This document shows positions 22,789-31,406 of a DNA stretch of 44,804 nt, in pieces (positions within the stretch are counted from its first letter, which is position 1; every line of letters starts with the position of its first letter). The stretch comes from Clostridia bacterium. GTDB taxonomy: Bacteria > Bacillota > Clostridia > Oscillospirales > CAG-272. The notes under the pieces were generated by a model. It worked only from the letters and a program-made list of their open reading frames with translations, ran no database searches and was not told the DNA's origin. The position numbers and the translations under genes are program-made. The stretch lies in NCBI GenBank assembly GCA_017472285.1, contig JAFUQQ010000067.1:1-44804 (forward strand), written 5' to 3'.

Positions 22789-25278
22789 TCACTTTCCGAT
22801 GCCTTCCATCATATCACATTCCGAAAACGTATTTTTCGACATACGAAAAGTTTTCACTTCAAATGAAGAAAAAGCAATTTGCCGATCAATTCCCATTGTA
22901 TCACAAATAATGCGACAGGAAGCTGCTTCCTTTTCGGGATTCAGTAGACGGACAATGAAATCATCACAGTTTTCAGCTTTTTTCAGTGCAGAAAGCAAAA
23001 TTTTTCCGCCATTCAGCGTAAGAACTGGCTTATTTTCTTGTGTTTCTTTTTTATATCCTGAAGGGAAGAATGCCAGAACGGTCGGCTTTTCATTGTAAAT
23101 TTGCGCGGAAATACCATTTGAAACGTTTTCTTTGCCGAAAGTAAATTTCAAATCGAACGTTCTTTCACCTTGCTCAATAAATGCAGAATGTCTGTTTTGA
23201 GGAAGGATTTTTGTATCTCCGATGGGATGCGCGCAATATGCAGGCGAACGCATCAGCGAAACTAACAGTTTGCCTTCTCCGAGCGATGAGCTATAAATCC
23301 CTTTGTTATATACGTTGAGCACCTGGTCATCTTTGCCTACCAGACGAACGTATTTTTGATGTACATTTTCATCTCCGTGCAACTTGAATGGTTCTTCGCC
23401 ATAAGCAACCTCTGAAAATGCAAGAACATCTTTCATTGCGTAAGGAATGGAAAGTTTATATAGCTTTTTCGTATCTGCATTGATGATACGAATATTCACC
23501 TCAATGGACGGTGTGTGTTTGGATATCTGATAGCGTACAATCGCTTTCGATGCGGAATAACCGAATACCGATTCCACAATCGTACGAACGTCACCGTTTT
23601 CAATCAAACGGACGGAGGGAATCGTTGTATCAAGGGAAGAAAAAGCACTACCTTCTTCGGCATCAAGAAGTGTAAATTCACCGATCTTTTCCGTCCAACC
23701 GCGTACCCGCATTCCCCACGGATCTTCATCATCGGCATATACTTCGATAGACATCGCATGGTTTTCAAGATATTGTTTTCCGTTCACTATGCAAGAATCA
23801 ATAAAGCCTGTTTTTTTATTGATTGAAACTTGCATCATTCCGTTGTCAAACATAAAATACGCATGATCTTCAGCAAGAGCGACCTGCGGTTTGGCGGGAA
23901 GCTCAGTCAGACGGCAATCAAAACGAGTGATTTGCATCGGCGGAAGCGTGGCATGGAATACCACCTTTTTACGCCAATCGATCGGAATATTGGAACTTTC
24001 TTTTTCCGGCTGTGAGGGGATTTTTTTCTCTCCCGCATAAATACTCGGCATAAAGAAGGAACCTGTTCTGTTTTGATCCGCAAGCACAAACTCACACTCA
24101 AAATCTCCTTCCACAGAATATGGATGGGGATTGTATGCCATGATCGGAATTTCGCCTTCTTTTGCGCTCTTTTCATTCTGACAAAGTCGGAAAAAGGCTT
24201 TTGCACGTACACGGGAAAGAATTTCTAAGCCGTGATCTGCCATTCGTACCGCCATTTCTTCCACCTCCTGAATAGAAGAACCGGGAAGTGAATCGTGAAA
24301 TTGAATCGTCAGAAGATCATAGAGTGCTTCATCCATCTCTTTTTTGGGATAAATGAAATCCGAGGTCATACAAAGCGCGGAACACATTTTTTCGCAAGCA
24401 AAAAGTTCATTTTCGAGTTGTCTGTATTTTTGTTTCACTTTTACCTGGCTTATATAACAACCGGGTGCCCAAAGATTGATGTCGCCTTCATGTTTGGGAA
24501 GATCGACACCTGATTTTTTCAGTTCCTCAAAATACGTTTCCGGTGTGGAATGAATCACGCGCACACCTTCTTTTTCCCATTCGGTCATTTTGGCATGAAT
24601 ATCCGTAAGGTCCTTATGAGATGGACCGCCGCCATGGTTGCCGACCCCCCAAAGACAAAGATCTATCGGGAATCTTCCGTCTGTCAATTTTTTGACCGCA
24701 TTGTCGATCTTTTCCGTTGCCCGTCCTCTGTTGGTGTTATAACCTTCGGTTACGCGCGCGCCGATCACTTCGGAGCCATCATAACCAACCCAAGTGAAAC
24801 GCTCAGACGGAAGTTTACAAAACGATCTATAAGGACGGCAAAAGATATAGCTGTCAAATCCCGATTTTGATAAGATCTGCACAAGTCCTCTGCTTTGACC
24901 AAAGGGATCAAAGTTGATCGCTGTTTTCGGTGCCACACCGAATTTTTCCATAAAATATTTTCTGCCTGCAAGAATATTACGCACAAATCCTTCTCCCGAA
25001 GGCATATTACAATCGGGCTGTAGCTGCCAGCCTCCCATGATGTGCCATTTCCCAAGCTTTACAAGTTCACAGATTTCTGCAAAAAGTGCCGGCTCATATT
25101 CTTCGATCCATTGATACAAAATTGCTTCATTGTGACAAAAAATGAAGCCATCAAATTCTCTGCAAAATTTTGCGGCAACACGAAACGTGGAAATCGTTTC
25201 ACAAGCGCCTTCTTCCCATTCCCATTGCCAAACGGGATCAATGTGCGCGTTACAAATAAGATGCAAATCTTTTTTCAT
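22789..25278 (-). CDS. Alpha-mannosidase, glycoside hydrolase family 38
   Basis: 829 residues, cytosolic (no signal peptide). The start ATG (25278-25276) has GGAG upstream; a farther in-frame ATG (25305) lies inside an inverted repeat and is less likely. The N-terminal catalytic domain shows the zinc ligands His12 and Asp14 in NAHIDPVWQWEW, the nucleophile Asp124 in FDPFGQS and the WGVGNHGGGPS segment. The middle and C-terminal beta-sandwich regions are typical of the family. It would release mannose from short alpha-mannosides brought into the cell, for example host N-glycan fragments. No sugar transporter or regulator adjoins it. It stands alone with its own promoter between two convergent ABC systems. 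Confidence 0.93.
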   Translation of the reverse strand: MKKDLHLICNAHIDPVWQWEWEEGACETISTFRVAAKFCREFDGFIFCHNEAILYQWIEEYEPALFAEICELVKLGKWHIMGGWQLQPDCNMPSGEGFVRNILAGRKYFMEKFGVAPKTAINFDPFGQSRGLVQILSKSGFDSYIFCRPYRSFCKLPSERFTWVGYDGSEVIGARVTEGYNTNRGRATEKIDNAVKKLTDGRFPIDLCLWGVGNHGGGPSHKDLTDIHAKMTEWEKEGVRVIHSTPETYFEELKKSGVDLPKHEGDINLWAPGCYISQVKVKQKYRQLENELFACEKMCSALCMTSDFIYPKKEMDEALYDLLTIQFHDSLPGSSIQEVEEMAVRMADHGLEILSRVRAKAFFRLCQNEKSAKEGEIPIMAYNPHPYSVEGDFECEFVLADQNRTGSFFMPSIYAGEKKIPSQPEKESSNIPIDWRKKVVFHATLPPMQITRFDCRLTELPAKPQVALAEDHAYFMFDNGMMQVSINKKTGFIDSCIVNGKQYLENHAMSIEVYADDEDPWGMRVRGWTEKIGEFTLLDAEEGSAFSSLDTTIPSVRLIENGDVRTIVESVFGYSASKAIVRYQISKHTPSIEVNIRIINADTKKLYKLSIPYAMKDVLAFSEVAYGEEPFKLHGDENVHQKYVRLVGKDDQVLNVYNKGIYSSSLGEGKLLVSLMRSPAYCAHPIGDTKILPQNRHSAFIEQGERTFDLKFTFGKENVSNGISAQIYNEKPTVLAFFPSGYKKETQENKPVLTLNGGKILLSALKKAENCDDFIVRLLNPEKEAASCRIICDTMGIDRQIAFSSFEVKTFRMSKNTFSECDMMEGIGK

Positions 25279-25295
25279 AGACATCTCCATTCTGC

Positions 25296-25339
25296 CGCTA
25301 AGCATCGGGACAAACGTGACGGACAGCCGATGCTTAGCG
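25296..25339 (-). promoter_or_regulatory. 13 bp inverted repeat in the GH38 leader
   Basis: CGCTAAGCATCGG (25296-25308) and CCGATGCTTAGCG (25327-25339) are perfect inverted copies 18 bp apart, between the promoter and the ribosome site of the GH38 gene. It may be a looped operator for a sugar-responsive repressor or an RNA hairpin in the leader. Confidence 0.6.
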
Positions 25340-25356
25340 ATGATTTTGTGATTTTG

Positions 25357-25385
25357 ATTATATCATAATTTCTTATGAAAATCAA
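25357..25385 (-). promoter_or_regulatory. Sigma-A promoter of the GH38 gene
   Basis: On the minus strand TTGATT (25385-25380), 17 bp, TATAAT (25362-25357). The start near 25350 gives a leader of about 70 nt. Confidence 0.8.
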
Positions 25386-25386
25386 C

Positions 25387-25403
25387 TGTGATTTTCAATC
25401 ACA
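25387..25403. promoter_or_regulatory. Palindrome TGTGATT-N3-AATCACA abutting the GH38 promoter
   Basis: A 17 bp palindrome one base upstream of the -35 box, overlapping the stop codon (25399-25401) of the ABC ATPase gene that ends here. It may be an activator site for a CRP/FNR-type regulator, although the spacing is one base longer than the classical TGTGA-N6-TCACA, or a small hairpin. Confidence 0.4.
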
Positions 25404-26280
25404 AAACCGTATTTTTCTGCGTTTCTCCGAAAACATAGAGATAATAGTCTTCCAATGTCGGAGCAGTATTTTTCGCCGAGGGATGAGGGGCAGTTTCCGC
25501 AAGGATTCTGACGCGCACACAGGCATCTTCCTTGGAAATATTGGTAACTCGTGAAGTTTTTTGAAGTGTTTCCAATTCATTTTCACTGATTTCGGCAAGC
25601 CATACTTTACCTTCGATCTCCGCAAGCAATGCGGCGGGCGGCGTGGCGCGGTGGATTTCGCCTTTTTTGAGAATGATGATATTACCGGCGATATATTCAA
25701 TATCGGAAACAACGTGCGTTGCGATGATAACGATTTTATTAAAGGAAATCTGCGAGATATAATTGCGAACGGCAATTCTCTGTTTCGGGTCAAGCCCTGC
25801 CGTCGGCTCGTCAAGAATTAAAATATCGGGATCGCCGAGTACCGCAGACGCAAGACAAAGACGCTGTTTCATACCGCCCGACAATGCGCCGACCTTGGTT
25901 TTGAGCGATTCTGTCAGTTCCACAGCGGCAAGCACTTCGGGAATGCCTTTTCTTGCGGCTTCGTTCGTCATACCTTTGAGCTTTGCCATATACCAAAGAT
26001 AATCTTCGACCGTAAAAGAGGGATAAATCCCCGGATATTGCGGCATAAATCCAATCTTTTCACGGAAACGTACACCCATCGTTTTTGCGTTTTCACCGTC
26101 AAAAATAATTTCGCCTTTGTCCATTTTCAAGTTGTCCGTGATAATATTCATCAGCGTGGATTTGCCCGAACCGTTCGGACCGAGGAGCGCATAAATGCCC
26201 GGTTCCAAGGTTGCTGTAAAATCAATCAGTGCCTTGGTTTTGCCGTAAGATTTAGATATATTTCTGAGTTCTAATTTCAT
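25399..26280 (-). CDS. ABC transporter ATP-binding protein
   Basis: 293 residues with Walker A GPNGSGKST, signature LSGGMKQR, Walker B ILILDEPTAGLD and switch His in ATHVVSD. It is a close paralogue of the 21759 product and shares its C-terminal PTLEDYYLY motif, which may contact the permease. Last gene of the minus-strand lipoprotein/permease operon, 86 bp after the permease. GGAGGC precedes the ATG. The gap holds a small GAGGCG-CAA-CGCCTC hairpin (about 26319-26333). Confidence 0.93.
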   Translation of the reverse strand: MKLELRNISKSYGKTKALIDFTATLEPGIYALLGPNGSGKSTLMNIITDNLKMDKGEIIFDGENAKTMGVRFREKIGFMPQYPGIYPSFTVEDYLWYMAKLKGMTNEAARKGIPEVLAAVELTESLKTKVGALSGGMKQRLCLASAVLGDPDILILDEPTAGLDPKQRIAVRNYISQISFNKIVIIATHVVSDIEYIAGNIIILKKGEIHRATPPAALLAEIEGKVWLAEISENELETLQKTSRVTNISKEDACVRVRILAETAPHPSAKNTAPTLEDYYLYVFGETQKNTVL

Positions 26281-26366
26281 AATTGCCTCCGTAATTTTTC
26301 AGAATATTTTGCAGGAGAGGCGTTGCGCCTCCGGTTTTTGAGATAGGGATGTGCGGACAGAGCGCA

Positions 26367-28559
26367 TCATCCTCTGCCAAGGAAGTTGATGAGCGACAGT
26401 TTTTCCAAAAAGTCATAGCCGAAGGAACCGAAGATCATCGGCGCAAATGCTAAAATGCCCATCAACGCAAGCGTTGGTAGAAATTTTTTTGTCAGATGGG
26501 AAACAAGGGCTGTCAGAAGTGCCATCGCAAGTGAAACCGCAAGTTGACGGACAAAGATAAGCACGAAATGTCCGCCTATCGTACCCGAAACATCAGCAAG
26601 CGCAGGCAAACTGATCGCGGGAGCATTTGCCATCGGAAGTCCGATTTCTTTTGCACAGATATAATATTGATAGCCCTCGCAGATGGCAAGCATCAAGGTC
26701 GTCAGCGTGACGATAATGAGCAGTTTATTGAGATGTGTGCGCCATTTGCCGTTGCGTGTGGTGCTTTGAATCTGCATGAATTTATCTTTATATTCCACCG
26801 CATAAATGCCTGAGAAAAAGAAGATGATGACGAGCAGATAGAGATACGAAAAATTTGTTTCCATCATCAGATTCCAACCCGTTTCATCCACGAAATATGC
26901 AAGTTTGCCTTGCTCATTGAGTTCTCGGAGGGTACGGCTCGTCATACAAAGCGATTGCACAATTTCATAACGGTTTTCCGCATAATGCAATTGGTTGCTA
27001 TATTCACCGTACTCATTGAAATCGATTTCATCATTCATAAATTTCTCTTGCATCGTCTGTTTTTGTGCGATGATAGAGGAAAATTCGCTGTACTGCGCTT
27101 GTAATTTCGCATCCTTTTCTTCTGTCCATTCGCCTCCGTATTCTGCCATATATTCCGCATAGGTCAGCTCATAGAAAGTCTTTTTCTTCTTGAATGCGGA
27201 ATCGGAAAGAATGACCGTGCCAACAAGAAGCCCCGCTAAAATGAAGCAAGAAAAGGGTGTCAAAACCTTTTTGATCTCATAACCGATGAGTGTCGCGCGG
27301 CGGCGATTTTTCTTCTTTGGGAGTTTATTTTTGATCGCAACGATGATTTTACGGTACAGATTTCGCATCGCACGAAATTCCAAACCCTTGCCCGCGGTAT
27401 AGAAATACCATGCAACGAGAAGTCCCAAAACGAGCAGAATCGTATATGTAATCAGCAAAGCATCAAGCATCGGAATACATTTGTCAAAGATACGGATGCC
27501 GCGCCAATAAACGATAGGCTCTTTGCCGTTGATGCTCCAGAAAAAGTTGAGATTTTTCATCGGGTCATAGGCATTGAGATAATCCTTTGTTGCGACGAGA
27601 TAATTTGCCGCCGTCACGAGAATACCGATGGAAAATGCGGGAACATAGCTTGTGAAAACAGCCGAAAGGGCAATAATCAGCACCATAAAAACAAAGGAAG
27701 AAAGCAGTCTGAGCAGGAACGAAAGCACAAGACCGCCGCCAACCGTTGTCATAATCGGGCAAAGACGGAAGGATTCCACCATCTGCAAGGGCGCGGAAAT
27801 ACCGTTAAATCCGCATTGAATCCCAACTGTAATCAATGCGGAAGCGGTCAGTACGATGCAGACCAAAAGGCAATAAAGAAATGCCACGACCATTTTCGCG
27901 CCATAGGTCGCGCTTCTGCCCCGCTTGGAAACACGCAGGATGCCGACCATTCCACCGCTTTTTTCGGGAATCAGAATCAGCATCCCGCCGACGATCATCG
28001 CAATCATCGCAATCACACCAAAGCCCGAATAATCCAGAAAAATATCATAACCGCGGATATTTGTGAAAGGGAATTCAAGCTCTTTCAAGACTTCGTAAGA
28101 ATCAAGCACCCCTTGCTGATAGGTGATCTCGAAGCTATCCTCGGGCATTTCAAGAAAACGGTATTCTTCGATATGTCCGTTTGCGATACGGATGGATTTT
28201 TTGATGGTTTTCTGATAATTTTTCGTATAATCCTTGATATCCGCAAAGGTCTGATTGAAGAAAATATAGTCGTTATCTGTATACATATTGTCGGGGAAGG
28301 GGATGCGTTCGCCGCTATATATCGAAGCGAGAGAAATGTTATAAGCTTCGTTAAAATCCGCTATGTATTCCTCTGCCCAAGTCGGATGATGTTCATAAAT
28401 GAGCAAGAAATCATCGACCTGTTTTTCTGCCGTCAAGACCTTTTCGTCCATACTGCTTGAAATGAGCAGTACGTTGAAAACCGTGATTGCCAAAAGCAAG
28501 ATGGGGATGATCTTATGCGAAAAGAATTTTTTGATTTCATATTGGATGAGAGAAAACAT
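26367..28559 (-). CDS. Double-length ABC transporter permease
   Basis: 730 residues in two similar halves. Each starts with a cytosolic YEIKK segment (LIQYEIKKFFSHK and LIGYEIKKVLTPF), a membrane helix and a ~110-residue extracytoplasmic helical domain, followed by five or so helices. The second extracytoplasmic domain (YAEYMAEYGGEWTEEKDAKLQ) matches the 19344 product. Most ABC-2 or NatB-type permeases have one such half, so a tandem fusion is likely, and one chain could form the whole membrane channel with an ATPase dimer. Unlike its paralogue it has no sigma-operon leader at the N-terminus. AAAGGACGG precedes the start. Substrate unknown. Confidence 0.83.
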   Translation of the reverse strand: MFSLIQYEIKKFFSHKIIPILLLAITVFNVLLISSSMDEKVLTAEKQVDDFLLIYEHHPTWAEEYIADFNEAYNISLASIYSGERIPFPDNMYTDNDYIFFNQTFADIKDYTKNYQKTIKKSIRIANGHIEEYRFLEMPEDSFEITYQQGVLDSYEVLKELEFPFTNIRGYDIFLDYSGFGVIAMIAMIVGGMLILIPEKSGGMVGILRVSKRGRSATYGAKMVVAFLYCLLVCIVLTASALITVGIQCGFNGISAPLQMVESFRLCPIMTTVGGGLVLSFLLRLLSSFVFMVLIIALSAVFTSYVPAFSIGILVTAANYLVATKDYLNAYDPMKNLNFFWSINGKEPIVYWRGIRIFDKCIPMLDALLITYTILLVLGLLVAWYFYTAGKGLEFRAMRNLYRKIIVAIKNKLPKKKNRRRATLIGYEIKKVLTPFSCFILAGLLVGTVILSDSAFKKKKTFYELTYAEYMAEYGGEWTEEKDAKLQAQYSEFSSIIAQKQTMQEKFMNDEIDFNEYGEYSNQLHYAENRYEIVQSLCMTSRTLRELNEQGKLAYFVDETGWNLMMETNFSYLYLLVIIFFFSGIYAVEYKDKFMQIQSTTRNGKWRTHLNKLLIIVTLTTLMLAICEGYQYYICAKEIGLPMANAPAISLPALADVSGTIGGHFVLIFVRQLAVSLAMALLTALVSHLTKKFLPTLALMGILAFAPMIFGSFGYDFLEKLSLINFLGRG

Positions 28560-28580
28560 ATGACCGTCCTTTCTGAGGAT

Positions 28581-29228
28581 TTATTCTCCACGAAATTCTG
28601 CAAGAAAATCACTGATTTTAAATTTATAATCAAACGTTGGATTTTCCACCCGTTCTTTTTTCAAATAAGTCAAAATATCATCATGGCGACCTTTTTTATA
28701 GATTTGATTTTCCGTTTTATCTGTGATGGCAATTTTCGTTTCAAAATCGCTGCAATCCAAAAAATAGGGATAAATATATTCTTCTCCATCCACCTCTGCA
28801 ATATCAAACCAATACGATGCTTCAAAGGTGCGTTCCACAGGGTTATTTGCCATCAAATTTAAGATGATATATTCTCTGCCGATTTCAAGCGGCGGCTGAC
28901 GATACATCTGTTGTGACGGTGTGCCGACAAACAAAATCGAATAAACTGCCTTGGCATCTGATTTTTCTCCGTTATGATAATCATCGATGATTTGGATATA
29001 ATACAAAGAGTAAGGATATCCATGTGTCTGTTCTTCATCCGATTTTCCAACGATTTTGACTCTTGCCGTGATACCGTCGCGCAATACATTTTGCGGTTTT
29101 GCAAGTGTGCGTGAGATACTTCCCGTATCTTCAAACACAATAAATTCCTGTAATACCGTTTCCGTCTTACCGCAGCCGATCAAAAATATAAAACTGCATA
29201 CAAGAAGATAACATAATAATTTTTTCAT
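28581..29228 (-). CDS. Lipoprotein of the PPLE(V/I)GREY family
   Basis: 216 codons from the ATG at 29228, chosen because AAGAGGG lies upstream and the signal peptide starts there; an upstream in-frame start would place 22 odd residues before it. The lipobox is LIGC (Cys18). The mature domain includes FVGTPSQQ, RQPPLEIGREYIIL and a C-terminal NPTFDYKFKISDFLAEF. The 43693 product has the same layout (RGTPAKP, RPPLEVGREYLRL, PTFDYKCELNAFMKEL), so this is a paralogous family. It lies 21 bp before the permease gene, as expected for a transporter-associated lipoprotein. No known domain is recognised. Confidence 0.75.
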   Translation of the reverse strand: MKKLLCYLLVCSFIFLIGCGKTETVLQEFIVFEDTGSISRTLAKPQNVLRDGITARVKIVGKSDEEQTHGYPYSLYYIQIIDDYHNGEKSDAKAVYSILFVGTPSQQMYRQPPLEIGREYIILNLMANNPVERTFEASYWFDIAEVDGEEYIYPYFLDCSDFETKIAITDKTENQIYKKGRHDDILTYLKKERVENPTFDYKFKISDFLAEFRGE

Positions 29229-29258
29229 TCTAAAAACCCTCTTTTTTAAAGCGATAAC

Positions 29259-29279
29259 GGGGGGATGAATATTCCCCCC
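29259..29279. promoter_or_regulatory. G/C-tract hairpin between two lipoprotein genes
   Basis: GGGGGGA (29259-29265) and TCCCCCC (29273-29279) form a strong 7 bp stem in an AT-rich gap. There is no T-tract on the minus strand, so it may be an mRNA processing or stability element inside the operon. Confidence 0.5.
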
Positions 29280-29286
29280 TAAGATT

Positions 29287-30645
29287 TTATGCAATTACCT
29301 CTACCCATTCGAGAGAATCAATCGTGCCGTCTGCCTGAATGGTGCCGATATACATACCATTTGCCCAAGTTTGTGCGATACCGCCATGGACACCGATTTC
29401 GCTTGCCGAAACAATAATTGTATCTTTATAAATAATCATTGAGTCAAATTGCATACCTTTATTATCATAAATGCAGATACAATTCGTTCCATCACGGTTA
29501 ACACGGTAGATTTTGCCGCCACTCAAATTATATATTTCATTTTTACTTCTGCTTTTGCCGATATAAACAGGTTCATTTGCGAGAAAATAATAATAATTTT
29601 CATCCGCATAGAGAATGGTTTGTATGGTATGTCCGATTGTTTCATTAGTGATTACAGTTTTGATTCCCGTTTGGATATCAAAGATTTGGATGCCAAGCGA
29701 AGAAGAACTATCCTCTTTGTTTCTGGCAATTCCGATAAAACAGCTTCCACTCGATAACGTATATAAACCGTCTTCATAATAATTTTCTGTTTCTTTAACA
29801 TAAGAAAGAGAAATGTCTGTTTTGATGTATAGCCCATCACGAGTCTGACCGTATATTTCTCCGTTATAGGCAAACATTGGCATAATATAGAATCCTGTTT
29901 TTTCCGTTAAATCTTCAAGCAGTTTGTTTTTTGTATCATAGCGGAATGTATGAAGTTCTTCGTTTTCCATCATTCTTTCGATAAAAATATATTGACCGTA
30001 AGCAATATGATTTGCACCCCAAGGACTAGGTAACCCCGATCGAAATTCGTATTCCAAATCAAGTTCTATCACTTTATCCGTTCCATCAAAATTATAAGAA
30101 AGAATTTCTCCCCATGGCGAAAGCTCATAGATACGATTATCGATAAAAAATTGTTGTGATCCACCGATTCCATGGCTTGTAGCACTGCAAGATGTATGAT
30201 CACAAAGCGGATCAAAACAATTGACGTAAATTTCACCGTCTGCTTTGCTGTAATATACAGTATATTCACCGCCATTATATTGGTATCGATCTCCTATCCA
30301 TTTTCCTTTATCTAAAGAATGGGAAAAAAGAATACGGGAAGGAAGTTCTGCAAAAAGGTTAAGTTGTTGAACGCCGACGAGCGTATTTTGAAGCCCTGCG
30401 GGGATCTCATAGTCTTGCAATACTTCGGGAATTTCCGTTTTTTCGGTGGTTGTTTCAGACGACTGATTCTCTTGCGTTGAGAAAGTCGTTTCCGAAGTTT
30501 GCGTACTTTCTGTTGTCTGTAATACGCTTGTGCTTTCGGTTTGTTCCGTCTTGTTTGTGGGAGTTGAAGTTTCAACTGTTTGATTGTTGCAAGCTGTCAA
30601 AAATAATATTGAGAGAATTATGAAAAACAACATCGACTTTTTCAT
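29287..30645 (-). CDS. Lipoprotein of the C-x-DPLC-x-H propeller-like family
   Basis: 453 codons. The ATG at 30645 is preferred over a TTG two codons upstream; AAAGGA is at a suitable distance. The lipobox is LTAC (Cys19). A Thr/Ser/Gln/Glu-rich linker (about 20-75) leads to a propeller-like domain with the motif NCFDPLCDHTSC, repeated blade ends (YRVNRDGTNCICIYD) and a C-terminal GMYIGTIQADGTIDSLEWVEVIA. The 31407 product is a close paralogue, matching almost residue for residue at the C-terminus. It is extracellular and membrane-anchored. The linker should lift the propeller away from the membrane. Probably a sensing or binding component of the downstream ABC transporter. Confidence 0.78.
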   Translation of the reverse strand: MKKSMLFFIILSILFLTACNNQTVETSTPTNKTEQTESTSVLQTTESTQTSETTFSTQENQSSETTTEKTEIPEVLQDYEIPAGLQNTLVGVQQLNLFAELPSRILFSHSLDKGKWIGDRYQYNGGEYTVYYSKADGEIYVNCFDPLCDHTSCSATSHGIGGSQQFFIDNRIYELSPWGEILSYNFDGTDKVIELDLEYEFRSGLPSPWGANHIAYGQYIFIERMMENEELHTFRYDTKNKLLEDLTEKTGFYIMPMFAYNGEIYGQTRDGLYIKTDISLSYVKETENYYEDGLYTLSSGSCFIGIARNKEDSSSSLGIQIFDIQTGIKTVITNETIGHTIQTILYADENYYYFLANEPVYIGKSRSKNEIYNLSGGKIYRVNRDGTNCICIYDNKGMQFDSMIIYKDTIIVSASEIGVHGGIAQTWANGMYIGTIQADGTIDSLEWVEVIA

Positions 30646-30762
30646 TGTCAAAGTTCCTTTCTAAATATATTTAATCTTTACAAAAACAGGTAGAAGACAA
30701 TTTCAGGCGCACATTTTTTATTATTTGTTAATAGAAATTATCTTGTATAAACCAAGAATTAT

Positions 30763-31227
30763 TTACGCATTAACACCCAAAACATAACTTGGTCCATAGT
30801 ATGCTTCCCATATGGAGTTAAAATTACTGTCACCAACATGGTATTCGGTGCTAAAACTAGTAATTGTTTTGGAAAAACTTGCATTAACCATTGCAAATTG
30901 CGATGCTGTGCCGCCAGACAAGACATTGCCTTTATACAATTGGGAATCATAATCATAAGTATCATCTGAATAATGAACAACACATTGTGCTTGAACGCGA
31001 AAATATGTTGTCGTACCTAGATTGTTGGTAGCATATGTTGTAGCCATTGCTTTTCTCGTAGAATCAACGAAAAGGAATGTTCCATAAAATGTACAATTAC
31101 CATAAGCGGCATTATTAACACTACCAGTGATGTTAGAATTTCTAAGATCCGCCGAAACCGCAACTGTAAGTACCGCAAAGATCATCGAAACCGCGAGGAA
31201 AAGAGAAACGAGTTTTTTTGTTTTCAT
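30763..31227 (-). CDS. Small secreted protein of unknown function
   Basis: 154 residues with a clear signal peptide (about 1-26, AVLTVAVSADL), leaving a mature protein of about 128 residues rich in Thr, Ser, Tyr, Asn and beta-branched residues, with two cysteines that could pair, and ending YGPSYVLGVNA. AAGGAGG precedes the ATG. It lies between two paralogous lipoproteins upstream of an ABC transporter. That position is typical of a secreted peptide (bacteriocin-like or signal) whose transport or immunity is given by its neighbours, but no known bacteriocin family is recognised. A beta-sandwich adhesin-like role is equally possible. Confidence 0.65.
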   Translation of the reverse strand: MKTKKLVSLFLAVSMIFAVLTVAVSADLRNSNITGSVNNAAYGNCTFYGTFLFVDSTRKAMATTYATNNLGTTTYFRVQAQCVVHYSDDTYDYDSQLYKGNVLSGGTASQFAMVNASFSKTITSFSTEYHVGDSNFNSIWEAYYGPSYVLGVNA

Positions 31228-31332
31228 AAGTTGAAAACCTCCTTGCTTTTAAAGAGTTTGACCGTTTTGCTTCGCCGCTTTTGCCGTGTGAATGCAACAG
31301 GCGAAGCTCTTTACCGTTGCACACCCGAAAAT

Positions 31333-31365
31333 TGTCTTCTGAGGAATTTTATTCCTCAGAAGACA
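31333..31365 (-). terminator. Hairpin after the first lipoprotein gene of the minus operon
   Basis: A perfect 15 bp stem (TGTCTTCTGAGGAAT / ATTCCTCAGAAGACA) with a three-base loop. On the minus strand it is followed only by ATTTTCG, so termination may be partial and allow some readthrough to the small secreted protein gene. Confidence 0.65.
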
Positions 31366-31406
31366 GAGCTGTAAAAAAACTCGTTTATCCTCACTTTTTG
31401 AAAATT

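Noticed and set aside
22670..23098. Plus-strand reading frame of 142 codons after the ABC ATPase
   Set aside because: It begins before the strong bidirectional terminator, overlaps the end of the GH38 gene on the other strand and lacks a ribosome site.
25387..25403. A classical CRP site
   Set aside because: The half-sites match, but the spacer is seven rather than six bases and the palindrome may equally be a small hairpin. Kept only as a low-confidence regulatory palindrome.
30763..31227. Lactococcin 972-type bacteriocin
   Set aside because: Size and transporter context fit loosely, but I cannot see the family's sequence features, so only an unknown secreted protein is claimed.
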